From: Polytrichum commune | Lineage: Eukaryota > Streptophyta > Polytrichopsida > Polytrichales > Polytrichaceae | Assembly (NCBI GenBank): GCA_950295325.1 | Contig: OX485805.1 | Coordinates: forward strand, 9,238,501 to 9,302,500 | Length of the DNA stretch: 64,000 nucleotides | Reading direction: 5' to 3' | In this document: in pieces, positions 11,100 to 24,600 of the stretch | How the letters are laid out: each line of letters starts with the position of its first letter | How positions within the stretch are numbered: the stretch's first letter is position 1 | Notes under the pieces: generated by a model | Database searches by the model: none | The model's input: only the letters and a program-made list of their open reading frames with translations | Told to the model about the DNA's origin: nothing | Translations under genes and position numbers: made by a program

Positions 11100-13130
11100 C
11101 AACAATGGCCATTATAATGCATCTCCCAGCAGGCACAATGGCCACCACTCGCCCCCACGAAATGGCTGCTATAATGATACCCCTCCCAAGTTGCCACGCA
11201 ATAGGCATCTCAGAAACCATGAACCCGCTTGTTAATTACTTTTCTGGCTGAAATAGGGATAGGTAGGTAGGATATTGGAGTCGTTTGTAGAGTAAAGTGG
11301 ATGAAACCATGAGGTTACGAGAAGGAACGCAAAGTCACCCAAGTTTTCTTAATGCTTGAATTATCATCCACAAGCAGTGGTGTCAGACTATCAAATTCAT
11401 GTTGTCTAGTTTATTCTACTAGGATGGGTGATCAAGCTAGCCTTGCGTAGGTCAATTAGGAACTTAGAACGACAGGTTCCATGTGCATAGCCTTTTTTAA
11501 ATCCTACCATTCTCTCAAAGTTTGAGAGGTGGAAAAAGGAGGTCTTAAAAAGTTGCACCCGACTTTCAAAATAGCCTCTGTAACACAATGAGCTAGCGAA
11601 CTATTAATAGAATGGTTTCTCAAAGAAGGATCAAACCCACGGTTCCTTCCCTCTTTGAGGAACTTCACGGATAACTCTAGTACCTCATCGGTTTTGGCAA
11701 AAGCATTTAATTAGTTTCTTGAGTGGGGTGCCATGTGTCACGCAGTAGTTGGTTGAGACTTTTGAGAAAGTTGATGTGACATTAAATAAATATAGTTTTG
11801 GCAAAGAAAAGAGCCTAAATTGATGAAGGTTCTATAGGTTAATAAATAAATAAATAAGGAAGAGAAAAAGATTAGCATTATAGTCTTTTACCCCAACATG
11901 TGATATCCATTCACTACCTCCCTCTCATGTTCGTGTGAGCTAATTTGTGCGTGTTTAAGATTCTACATGTATCTATAAGTTCACAATCATCTTAGGCGAC
12001 TCCATGACCACGGATCACCTCCACAAAACTATTGCTATAATACCCTTCCCAAATCGTTGCCAAATTGGCATCTCAATAAAAACCATGAACCGGCTTGTTA
12101 ATTGATTTTATGGGGCCCATATATGTAAAGTAGTATACCCTGTCAATTCTAACACAAAATAATTACATTCATAGTGAGGGTGCCACATGTCACATAGTAG
12201 TTGGTTAAAACCTATGAAAATAAATCAATGTGGCATGAAAATAAATTCAATTTCGGCAAAGCCAACTGCCGATTTGGGCGAACCAACCCATACAATTGTT
12301 CCTTGTTGGATGCCTAAACCCTTGCCTCCAAGGAACCAGTGTACATGTATGTTGGTTTGCCCCAACTGCCAAGTGCCTAAATTCATAAAGGTTCTACAAA
12401 TTTCCATAAGTTCACAGACTTCCTCTTAATAGGTGGTCATCCAACATGCGCAATGGCCACGAATCACCTTCACAATACGGGTCACTTTAACAATCACCCT
12501 CCCAAATCGTTTTGGAATAGGCATGTCAACAAAATTTATGGATCATATTGCAAAACATATGGCTAAATAGGTACAGGTAGTGTGATATTCTTATCAATAT
12601 TGACACAAAATAATTGTTGTCTTGAGTGATGGTGCCACTTGTTATGTACTAGTCAATGGTTGGAACCTGTGAAATAGTTGATGTGGCATGCAACTAAATG
12701 TAGGGGATTGTAAAATCAACCACGTAATTGTTAAAACAACCACAAAGATATGTCACACAATTACATAACATGTCAAATTTTGATTTTTCTTTGCACACAT
12801 GAAAAGGAGCGAGGTATCGGCTTTGCTTCCTCTTTCTTTTCATTTTAGCTTAAAATTAAAATCCTTCATAATTTGACAGGTCGTGTGACCACGTGACTCA
12901 TCTTTGTTATCATTTAAGATGTGTGTGGTCAATTTACCAATCCCCTAAATTTTAAAATTCGACAAGTAAAGTGCTTTAGAACTCAATAAGGTTCTATAAG
13001 TACTTAGTACTCTATGTGTTCATAGTTTTCTTAGGCAGTCACCCAATAAGCTAGGCACAATGGCCACCAATAGGTAGTCTCCATGAGACGGTTGCAAAAC
13101 GATACCCCTACCAAAACGATGCTTTATAAA
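11100..13130. repeat. Degenerate tandem array of 400-600-bp units
   Basis: At least three, probably four, diverged copies lie head to tail. Landmarks recur in order: 'caatggccac', 'ataggcat(c/g)tca', 'gttaatt', then 'ggtgccac..gt', 'tagttggtt', 'ttcggcaaag', and 'aaggttctat'. Copies start near 11130, 11995, 12445 and 13045. Small frames here (for example 10975-11251) carry no known domain. The second copy contains the 91-bp insertion described separately. Confidence 0.65.
12271..12361 (+). mobile_element. 91-bp palindromic mini-element, Mutator-like
   Basis: The sequence starts gatttgggcgaaccaaccca and ends with a near-complementary arm, so it can fold back on itself. A second copy, reversed, lies at 27726-27818. 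A 9-bp direct repeat (ccaactgcc) sits at 12262-12270 and 12362-12370, and 9-bp target duplications are typical of Mutator-like elements. The neighbouring array copy at about 11800-11850 shows the uninterrupted site (ggcaaag...agcctaaattgatgaaggttc), which supports insertion. Confidence 0.65.
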
Positions 13131-13484
13131 AAATTATTTCACTTTCACCAAAATAAACAACTTTGATGTTCATGTAAAGTTTGTACTGAAGTGGCAAACA
13201 TGGAGTAAAGTCAACACGTCAACACCCTCACATGAGCTCCCAACACAACAAAAACATGACCACTGCCCACTGTCCACTTTGATTTTTTTTTTAATGCAGT
13301 CTAATCATCTCCAAGTTGCACGAGTCATGAGTTTATAGGTAGATATCCATGTTGGCTTGATGTTCAAAGTTATTTTGAGTGCGGATGAATGAGTTCGGTG
13401 GGGTAAATGTTAGGGAAGATATCATCCATCAACCATAAATGGATTGCTTGGGTGGTTAGGGGTTAAGACTTGAGGCATGTTAAT

Positions 13485-13715
13485 TGTTGGTAGCAATGCC
13501 TGGGAAGTTTTTGGGCATAGTTGGTCAAGATCCTAGTAATTCTAAATCCAGTTGGTTACATGTTGACATCTTCCGGGTTTGCTTTATTCATTTGAGGTAT
13601 ATTTCATAGATTCCTCTAAAACGATCGAAAATTCTCATGAAATCTCCAACTTCAACCGGTTATTTCTCAAACTCAACCGGTTCATTTATAACTAACTGCC
13701 GGTTCTTCCCGGACA
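13485..13715. mobile_element. Solo end of the long-TIR element
   Basis: This segment matches 6040-6260 in the same orientation. It carries 'tttttgggcata', 'tcctagtaatt', 'cttccgg', 'cttcaaccggttatttctca' and 'tgccggttctt'. No partner arm is found within several kilobases, so it is a relic or a one-ended copy. Confidence 0.6.
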
Positions 13716-16320
13716 TAGGTTAGTAGCATGTTGATGTGTATGTCAATAAGCATAGGTTGGTAGCATAACAAAGTCAATAACCTACTAGTCAAGATCTTAG
13801 TTATGATAAAAACAAGAGCCCGTAGAGAAGGGGGCATCTCAAACTAAATGACACCACATAAATAGACTTTGTTTCTTTGTAATTCCACATAGACAAAGTT
13901 ATTGTGGTCACTAGCAAAGCGAGCCGAAGGCACTAGAAGAGAGTGACCAATTTCACAAAGTTGAAAGTCCTTTGCCTTGGGCTTCAAGAGGAGAACACAT
14001 AGACATCAAGAAACCCTAGCCAATTAGTTGAGCCTCTCTTTATTATGGATATGTTGACTTTTATATACGTAGAAAATGAACATGTTGATGTGCATGTCAA
14101 TAAATATGGACTTCATTTGCATAAAGATGTTGGTGTGGCCCGAGAGTCATATACTTTACATTGATATTTGATGCCGGCATATTATTTGAAATAATCAAAC
14201 CTCTTGACCGGGGGGGGGGGGATCGGTGAAAATAAATAAAAACCTTGTGTGATCAAATATAGGGTCTAATATATTAATTTTGGGTAAATTTGCAAAATAA
14301 TCACATACATTATAGGGTGCTCTTGGTGTGTAAAAAATTATTATAGGTAATATAGTATTTGACACAACATCAAAACAATACCTAAGTGGCATACATAAAA
14401 TACCATGGAAATGAGGGGCTAGATTTCATGAATCATATACTTTGCATTTCAGTTATGGAGAATGGATGCAGAATTGTTGGTTTTCCATAAAGAATAAAGG
14501 GATGAATGAAATCACTCATGGAAATGATAACCCCCAACGGATTCTAGATCAAGGCTTCATGGATGTCGTTTAGGGTTTCAAGAGGGTTGGGCCCCTTATT
14601 GCCCCATTCTCTTAATATTCAATGCCAAAACTTCATGTCCACTTTGTAGCATTAATGTGAGCATAGTGGGATGCAATGTAGCCAAATGATTCTTGAATTT
14701 AGGTAGCATTGGTAAGCAATATGACAACAACCCTCGAAGGGATGGAAGTGGAGTGTATTGATGCCCAGAGTGATTGCGAGTTCCAAGTACAACCATCCTA
14801 ACACTTGATTTTTTTTTGCCTTGGGATTCGTTTTGTGGATAAACGTTTTTGCTTCACAAGGCCTTTAATTCACAAAGGTTTCCCTTCACATGCCTTTGCA
14901 AGGTGAAGGTCAAACCTTCCATGCAATTTCCATCTTTTAGGGTATTTGTTTTCAATTTTCTAGAATTGTAGAATGCAAAGTTCAATAATTCCACTCATGC
15001 GACATTCAAAGTGGACTAAGGGGATGATGGCCACACTTGTAGGTTTGACAACAAGGCAAATATGATCTCTGATATGCCCCCCCCCCCCCAAACCCACCCA
15101 AGCATACTTCACTCGATATACCAATTAGTGAGGGTCGTACTAATTCAAGTCACACACACAATCTAGCCAAATCTCAAAGTTACCAAGGGTTTAAATTTTT
15201 ATTGAGTCACACATAATTCATGAATACATACTCATTTACCATAGATTTCACGAAAACTAATGCATGCCACATGCTTGTTAGTTAATACTGCCAAGGGCCA
15301 ATACTTTCATGTCAAGTGCCAAGCACTTTCAATGAATAATGCCAAGTGTTGGGATGAACAATGTTTCCTAGGTCTTTTGGTGGCACAAATTTCATAGCAT
15401 AAAGGAATTTTGTATCACCTCCACTAATTTCCCACACACACTAATTGGTATATTTAGTGTACTTTCTTATTGTGAAGCTTAATGTGTGCACCTTTAAAGA
15501 AGTGCATAAACAATACTCAAATCCATAACAATGTTATGTGGGATTGACAATATTCCACGTAGTATTCCTGGATATTCTCCATATTCAATTTTTTTTATTA
15601 TATATTCATTGATTGACCATCAAAGATCAAATTGGTTGTTTGGATACTATAGAACAATAACATCTTTACTTAGTAAAAAACTTACATGAACAATAAAATG
15701 TTATAGCAATGTGTAACTCCAAATAGGTTGTGACACTAATTGCCAAAAGTGGTGTAGTTGAGGGGAGCTGCAACTCTTAGTTCCTACATGTATATAAAGC
15801 TCAAAGTTGAGTGGATTATACTTCTATTTTTTCCTTTTTTTTTCGAGGACGTTACACACATGCCCATCCATCCATACCACTTTAGGGTTAGTGCATGATG
15901 TTACCATATAGAATATTACCTCTCCAATATATTTAACATTGACATTCTTTCATTGTCCAAAGTAGTGGTTTTTTTTCTTCCATTTATCCCTAAATATTCC
16001 CAATAATAAACAACAAGGTGGGAGTGTGTTCCCCGCAACATTCCCCTTTGGCTAGAAACCGAGCATGTCAACTCGGTTTGAAGCACACTTTTGCACATGT
16101 ACCAATGATCTTCTTCTACTTTTGGATGAAAAATTGCTAGATTGTGTACTAAAAATCAACAAACTCAAATATTATGTCACAAATTCCCAGTAATTAGTGG
16201 ATGAAAATCTCTAAAAACATACTGTCAAGATGATGAAATCACCAGTTAGGGATGAATAAGTGCATTTTCATTTTAAATCCACTTATATTAATGACGTAAG
16301 AGGCTTCATCACTCCAAAAG
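13716..16320. other. Intergenic DNA with G/C homopolymers, no gene recognised
   Basis: Only short frames are present. A G run of 12 lies at 14210-14221 and a C run of 13 at 15077-15089. The segment at about 15660-15765 resembles the 3' arm of the mini-element at 26874-27059 (shared 'aaaatgttatagcaatg' and 'taactccaaat'). Confidence 0.5.
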
Positions 16321-16347
16321 TGATCGCCAGTAGACAAGCTGAGGATG

Positions 16348-16358
16348 GGTTAGGGTTT
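16348..16358 (+). promoter_or_regulatory. Telo-box-like motif upstream of NFXL2
   Basis: The word gggttagggttt lies about 430 bp before the NFXL2 start codon. TTAGGGTTT/AAACCCTAA elements are known in promoters and 5' leaders of many plant housekeeping and translation genes. Function here is inferred from position only. Confidence 0.35.
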
Positions 16359-16778
16359 CCTCCTAAGGGTTCGTGCCCCGTGCAGATGCTTGTTTCTACA
16401 TGACCAACATCACGGAACTAATGAACTCCTACAGATCTGTAACGGCAACACATTAATCCTTCATGTGATTGGAATTTCCAGCATTCATTGCGAAGGTTTT
16501 TCGATTGCAGAGGAACAGAGTGAAGATTGCCCTCTTTTCGCAGCCCTAACTCGAGCTTGAGTTTATTTGCATTCGGTTTGGTCATCCCTCGATCTCAAAA
16601 TGTGTGCAAAGTAGCTGAATTGTCCTGCGATTCTTGTGATTCAGCTCGTTTTGCAATCTTGCAATTTCGGATCCCAGTGTGTCTCTCTGCATTGGAACCA
16701 GAATTGATGATCTAGCAATCTCCTGGATTGCATTTGAATTTCCTGGTGTTGTGGTTTTATACGATCCATGCTTTTGCA

Positions 16779-18568
16779 ATGGACAAACGTGGTGGTCATC
16801 CATCAGCAGGGACCTCATCTTCTTCTACACAGGGCCGAACTAATGCCTGGGCTACCCCTCTTAATAAGCCACAAAGCCAATCCAGTGTTCGTCCTTCTGC
16901 AGCTGCGCCAACAACAATCGCCAGCTCCTCCATCATCAAAAAGCCATCCAATAATCCTCAGATGTCATTCAACCCTCAACCCACCGGAGCTATAGATTCT
17001 GCATACATCAGCAGCGAAGATGATTCTGAAAGTGGAGGAGAGGGCGAGACACGAGGTCGGGATGTCGAGAAGCTCGAGTCCATCATCATGGCTGATTATC
17101 CCAGCTCAGAGAACATGGATGACACAGGTATGTTCTCCCTTCTAATGTCTATAATGTGGAGTTTTCTCATTACATGTAAGCAACTACGAATTCTTCTTCT
17201 ATCGATTCTACGTAAATGATCAGCATGTCGAAATGCACTCTTGAAGCACTTGAAGCACGCGATATCTAGGGTTGTAGAGCGTGTGATGTGTGGCTCGGCA
17301 ATGTGATGAGGTCCAACCCCAACTCCCTTGCTTCCCTTATCTCATCCCAGTCCCATCTATTGTGACATAAGAGCTATGCCCATCAAATATGAGCAAGTAA
17401 CAATTATCCTGTGACATTCCTCCTCCAACCGCTTGAACACATACGGCAAATTGGAAAAAACCATTTGTTGAATAAGAAAGCTGTCATCCATGCTAATTAT
17501 TCGAGTTACAATATTTCTGGTGTACCGATATTCTCTTAAGCATATGAGTCCATTTGTCGCGTGACGTTTTTATGTCCAAGTTTGCTCACACACTGCATAA
17601 CGAGATATGATCCTCCTTGCTCACACACTTGGTCTTTTCCGTTGGCATCTTCTCCTGGTTACCTTTGAAATGTAAAAACATATGTCTTCTAATCAGGATC
17701 GATTTCTGGAGCGAAAGAGAGTGATACTGTAAGCAGATGATAAAAAAGATGGTGCACTATGCGACTTAACATTCATCGTCAACTGCTTCATTGACTCTTT
17801 TGGTCAATACCTGGATTAGAAGAACATTATGAATTCTTATCGAGATTATTGTAGGTATTTACGCTTGTTAACATATCATGAGCGGTTGTGCACTAATTGT
17901 GTTATTAGGGATTTAGGTTTAGCAATTCAAACAGGGATTGAGCCTGACAAGAATAAAGTACAGAGGGATTCCCCTTCCTTTGATCAGCAGGCACTGTCTC
18001 TTCATTTATTCTGATGCAGTCTTCCTGATTCTGCCATGGTGTGTATAAGATGATGCTTTACACCTTCTATGTGCTAAATTTTATTTGTGACCAGTATGAG
18101 CAGTTGGAGTGGCATGTTTAGCATGTTTAACTTCTAAGCACATTTACTATCTTTTATTGAATCCTCCATCAATGCAGGTGTGTCAAAGATACGTTCACTG
18201 TTACTGGCCCGGCGAAGTGGTGCAACATCCTGCTTGATCTGCTTAGAGAAAGTGAGAGCCACGGATCCAGTATGGGATTGCAAGGTTGGTTGCCATGCAA
18301 TTTTTCATCTCATATGTATACAGTCCTGGGCACGACAAGCCCTGAATGCAGCTGCTCTCCGCACCCTAGGCCCACTTTCTGGCCAACATTTCCCTGTTGC
18401 CCAAGCTGAGGCTGAAGAAAAAGCGTGTTGGCACTGCCCAAAGTGCAGGTGTGGTTTTCCTTCAGCCACAAGCTGGTTGCATGGTTGACATTTTCCATTG
18501 ATTACTTGTGCAATCAATACATTGAGTTCTAGTTGTATATCTATATTCCTCTATCTATCTATCTAGCT

Positions 18569-18602
<34 letters not shown>

Positions 18603-21600
18603 GTTGCCATGAACATTCATGCTGTATGAGGCCATGATGCCTGTATGTATTATATCTAGCCAACTCTGACAAATCTCATTCTGATAGTTCTGACATGACT
18701 TTGCATACTTTATTGGAAATTTGTAGGTCTGAGTATAAACAATGTGAACTTCCGAGAGAGTATCGATGTTTCTGTGGGAAGCAAGAGAACCCAGAAAACG
18801 ATCCTTGGTTAGCTCCTCACACTTGTGGAGAAAAATGTGGTCGTGCCTTGCCTAGTAATTGTGGCCATGTGTGTGTATTGTTATGCCACCCTGGACCATG
18901 CCCAACATGCCCTCAGCTTCTGAAGTTCAGGTTTGTCCCTCTCCCAGTATTGGCTGTGTAGTAGGCAGGCTGTGGTTGCAATACTTTCAACTATACTGTT
19001 TAAAGGACATGACAAATTGGATGAAAGAGTGGATGAAAGAGAGGAAATGTGCTCTAGGAAAGATTTCCAGATGTGTATTTCCTGGCATGAAGGAAGGGAG
19101 GATATTGCATCAGGTTGGATGTTCTGGAATGAAGTTTCTCCTTTATGCTTCGTGCAAGGGCAGTTTATGTATGAATAAAAGCACATCTAGGGACTGAAAT
19201 AAATTTGCAGATGCTTTTGTGGATCAGACTCTCAGATGAAGCGGTGTGGACACAGCAATTTTTCGTGTGGAAAGCGGTGCAACAAGCTTCTCAGCTGTGG
19301 CAAACACAAATGTGAATTGTCTTGCCATGACGGTGCTTGTTCACCCTGTAGCAAAACTGCATCCCATAAGTGCCAGTGTGGTCGAATAAGTGCACTTCGA
19401 GCATGTGCAGAGTCAGATTACAGGTGTGAGATTCCTTGTGGTCAGCAATTATCCTGTCAAAAGCACTGGTGTGAAAGGGGCTGTCATGCAGGACCATGTG
19501 GAGATTGCTTACTAACAGGAAAGAGGAGCTGCCCTTGTGGAAAAGTAGAGCACCAAGGCATCCCCTGTGATGTAGCAGTGCCTACATGTGGATCAACATG
19601 TGAGAAAGTTTTACCATGTAAAATACACTGCTGCTCAGAACGCTGCCATTACGGTTCCTGTAATGGGACCTGTCGGATTGTCCTCACCAAGTCTTGCCGG
19701 TGTGGAGGTTTAAGAAAAGAGGTGAGTGATTCTTTGCAAATATATATGGAGTTTAATTTCAAACATTGTTTGTACTATTTTGCCTCTTGCCATCATTATT
19801 GTGCACAAAGTACTGATTCTCTATGTGTACTGCTGGAAGCCTATATTGTCAGTAGATCTCTTGTAATGCTCAGTTTACAAATTATTCATATCCATGGTTT
19901 CAATTTACCTTAATATAAATTGCATTTGTGTTTTAGGACTATTGGAGTTGTTTTAACTCTGTATTGTCTCATAGGTACCTTGTCATCAGGAGCTGCAGTG
20001 TGACAGAAAGTGTCAACGGGTGCGAGACTGTGGACGTCATGCTTGTAAACGCCGTTGCTGTGATGGGGATTGCCCACTTTGCTCAGAGGTTTGTTACGTT
20101 GTCAGGTGCTCCAGTTTGTTTCTCCTGTGTTGTTATTTGTTTTAAATATGTGGAAGGGCTATATATAATAGAGTGCCAGCATTTTCTGTGGCACAGGTCA
20201 ACCAGTAACAATGATACCATACAAATGACATATGCCTTCCTCACAAAATAGTTTTCTTGTGTTTTTGAATTATTGATTTCTCTTTGTTACGTTTGTGATA
20301 TGGGCATCAGTGACCCCACAGAGTACTTTTCCTTTTTTCTCATTTTCTTGGTTTTCATTCATATGGGGGTATTGTAATTAGGAGTTAATTCTTGGTCAAT
20401 TTGATGTGTGAAGAGAAACTAAAATTCATGACAAGCAGAAAAGGACTTGGGACAAACATGTATAGTTACCAGATAGTTTGTCTTGTTCTTCATGTTGTGT
20501 TGGAGTATGAGGCTAAATAGTATCTTGAAATTCAATCTTGCTCCTGTATTGATCTGGAAGTTCTATTTTTCTGACTAACTCAAGAGCAGGGGTATACACT
20601 GGGAGGGTATGTAGGTGTGTGGCCGGAGGTTGAAATGCGGGAATCACAAGTGCCCTGCTCCCTGTCACAGGTACTGCAACTGGTGAGAGATTATTTCATG
20701 AATTATAGTTTAGCATAACATCCTATTGCAGACCCTCGCAATACTGCAGGAAGATGTGTTAGACTACTCCCTGGCTAAACCTTCCATGTCAGGACTCTTG
20801 GGATGGGTTTACACTAGGGTCCAAGACCAAAGAAAATATGAATTTGAGCGATCCTATTGGTTGAGAGCAAAACTTTGAACCCAAGGAGTTTACACTAGGG
20901 TCCGGGTCAAAGGTATGAAAAAATGGCGTGGCACTAATGTGGCATCACTTTCCTGCCAAATCTCAGTAATCCCCACTCAAGAAAATACTCCTGGTTTGGG
21001 AAACCCATCTTCAAGCTTGGGTCCAATCTTGAGTCTGAAAGTTAGGTCCATTAAGGTCTGTTCTGGACCCCCAAGTTTATTTGACCTGGACCCTAATGTG
21101 AACCCATGCTTGGGTTCTTCCCTGCTTACAGGATTTTCAATGTGTGGATTCAAAAGGGACCACATGCACTGAGTGTGTTGTGAGAACTGAGTCTTCTTTG
21201 ATGATTTTAATCCAGCAATGTATTGTAGTGACATACTTGTATATGAGGATTAACTTATGGAACCTGTGGCTGATCAGAGGATTCTGTGCACCATGCCCTA
21301 TAAACGTTGATATCACATGTGCATGTGGACAAACGGTTATCCAGGTGCATGTAAAACCATCTTCATGCAGGCTCATGTTGAATGTACATGATGTTTATTT
21401 TCCTTGCACAAATGTAGATGACATATCGTGTAAATGTCTATTCATACAATTATGAATTTAGACTCTCTAATTGAAATATGTGCACTTGAAAGTATATTGT
21501 TCTTTCCCTCATTTTCACCTTCTGTGCTCATCATGATTCTTTGATTTGTGAAACTGTCAGGTGCCTTGTGGAACAGAGCGAACACAACGACCACCACGTT

Positions 21601-24600
21601 GCTCTAAGCTTTGTACAATACCCCGTCGATGTAGCCATGGTCTTGATTGCAAGGTATGACCTGTTTGAATCCTATTTACGAAAGCTTCAGTATGCTTGAA
21701 ATATCCATTAACTGCCATCAATTTATCCCAATCTCAGTTGCTGGCATTTCTACACTTAAAGATTAGGCAACAAATCAGAAATCTAGTCTGTAAAGCTTCA
21801 CCTGGTTCTTTAATTCTTCTTTGTTTCTTCATATCTCTTCACCTATTGCTTTTTGCGTTAGCTTCTGTCATACTTACTAGATGTCAAACCTGTTTGACAA
21901 TTGCTCATAACCTTATGTCTTGTTTTCCTGTACAGCCACACAAATGCCATTATGGGGCTTGCCCTGCATGCCAGCTGCCTTGCAAGGCTCCATTACCCTG
22001 CGGTCACAGTTGTCAGGAAAGGTATGTTCTAGTTTCTGGTTCCACAAGTTTGATGAAAATGTTGTCAATCTCATGAGAACTTTGAAGACTGCACTTTATT
22101 ACCATAAAAAGTGATCTTATGAACATTTGTCAACTCATGCTGCTCAGTGTACTTATTCCATCTCCCAAACAATGTGTCTTAGTTGCTCAAGTTTTTGATG
22201 TTCAGGTGCCATGGACCTCAACCACCTCCAAATCCCGAGTACACTTTCAAGAGGTCAAAGAAGAAAGCTGCACACGACTCTCACTCAAATGCCACTGGCG
22301 AACCCTGCCCACCTTGCTCTGAACGCATCGTGAAGAAATGTGTCGGTCAACACTCAGGCAGTGAACGAACAGTAGGTTTTAATGAACCCTGCTCCACCAA
22401 GTTCTTTGCAGTGATCTGCATGATAGATACAGATTAATGAAGACATAACAAAACTGTTCTACCTGAATAAGTAATTTTCTATTCATCACTCAAGACTGCC
22501 AAATCCCTTACACCTGCACGCTATGGATGGTTGGAGTGTGCCACTCTTTAAGTAGTGTATTCATGAGTTCTAAAAGACAACTTCATGTTTGGTGTGCAGA
22601 TGGTTTGCTCACAGAGCTCTGAATTCCGGTGCAACAATGTATGTGGAAACCCTCTGGCCTGTGGGAACCATACATGCAGGAGTACATGCCATTTTATCAC
22701 CGTTCCTCGAGTTGTGGTGGGGGGAGAAATACTGGAAAGAATTGTGCCGATACCACCTGGTGTGGAGCTGCCAGACCCTAGTGATGCACCTGAGGGTGTT
22801 TGGGGCAAGTATGGAAGCTCCCCACCAACTGAGGACTTCTCTGATACTGAGAACCACTCTGGATCTGCAAGCATGACAGAGAGAATTTCAGTGAAGCCTA
22901 CAAGTTCTCGAGCTCTTGATAACTGTGAACGTTGTCTATTACAATGCCAGAAGGTGTGCTGGCAGCTGTTTCTAACCATCAAGAGTGTATTTGTATGTTT
23001 ATATGTTAAAGATGACCAATTGTTTTCATCAAGTTCTACAATCCGCTAAGGATTGCAAGAAAATTGTGCTGCAGGCCATTGAGGTGTCAGATCCTCTCCC
23101 TCTTTTCTTGAGTGGTTGTGCATTATCTGACTGGGTCGTCCCTCCTTGTTTGTACAGAAGCGACCTGTTTCATGTTCACATCCGTGTCCTCGAAGTTGCC
23201 ATATTGGAGATTGCAGACCATGTAAAGCAACTGTTAAACGTGCCTGCCACTGTGGGACCTTGGTCCACTCATTTGAGTGCTCTGTTTTCAACACTGCCTC
23301 TGAGGCCGCGAAAGCAAAGTTACTAACTTGTGGAGGACCTTGTCACAGGTACATGCTTCAGATCAACCTTCTGCATATTCAAAAATGCATGTTATAGCAT
23401 TCTGAGTATGTGCAAGGATGTTCTCTTTCTATAATAATTTCAAGAATAAAAAATCCAGGGTCTTGAATACATGCATGAATGCCAAGCTCACATTAGTCGA
23501 CACCTCATTGTTACCTATATTCGGACAAAGCCTTTTTCCATCTACCAAGATTCAATTTAAAGACCTTGCCAAAATGAATCTCACCAATTGTATTCTCTCC
23601 AAGATGCTTATCTAGGGAATGCACCCACTACACCACATAAGATTGCAATGGTGACTTGGGCCCTTGTATGAGTATCAATAGATAATTTTTTTAATTTTTC
23701 ATGGCTTCAAGTCCTTTCTGAAGGTTTTTGTCTCTTTTTGGGCCTAAAGATCATTGTAATCAGAATAGCAGAGTGTTAGAACTTAATAGGATTTACTATC
23801 AGTGCATCCACATGGTCTTATTAAATGCAAATAAGTAATAAATGGAATCTCTTGATCCACCTTTTACTTGTAAAACTTTTTTATTTTCTGATAGTAACAG
23901 TGAATTTGTCTTGAATAGCATAGTTTGGGCTTCTTGAAGTTGTGCTTGAATCTTTTTTGTTTCACCCGTTTTCCAGGAAACTTCCAAATTGTGCACATCT
24001 GTGCCCTGACATTTGCCACCCAGGTGCTTGTCCGACAGCCACAGATAGTTGTCAGAAAAAGGTTCCTCCTCAGGCATCTCTTACTATGAATCTCCTATGG
24101 TTTTTTTGATGCATTATCATCCTGGATGATATTTTTTAAACAATATTAACCTTGTGCGAAGCTGTATTCAGTTCAGCATGTTGTGTTGTTCTCAACTATC
24201 AGAAGGGAATGAAACTGCTATTCAGGCAAAGGCTTCTTATTATAATTTCACCTAGCTAGCAGTTTAAGGTGTTGCAATATATGTTCTTTAAAGCTCTTCT
24301 CTATTCTCATATTTAAGTTTTCTTGTGTCAGGTCACTGTGCGGTGTGCATGCCAACGCCTTAAGAAAGAATGGCATTGTTGTAATGTACAAGCTGCGAAG
24401 CAGAAAGGTACACACAAGGGTGCACCTGGTGTTGGGCTTCTATCTTGTGATGCGGAGTGTGCTCGTTTAGCCACTGAGCGAAAGGAGAAAGAGGATACCG
24501 AGGAGCTGCGACATCGTAAATTAAAAGAAACAGAGGTATGCAGGTTTGGGGGATATCTTGAGTTGAATGCATTTTGTCTCCAAACAATAATAGTGTAGCA

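Noticed and set aside
18859-19197. Open frames running past the NFXL2 exon 3 donor
   Set aside because: They read into intron 3. The GT at 18931 and AG at 19210 restore the conserved finger order, so the extension is not coding.
22548-22982. 144-codon minus-strand frame
   Set aside because: It is the antisense shadow of NFXL2 exon 11, whose plus frame is strongly supported by finger cysteines and splice sites.
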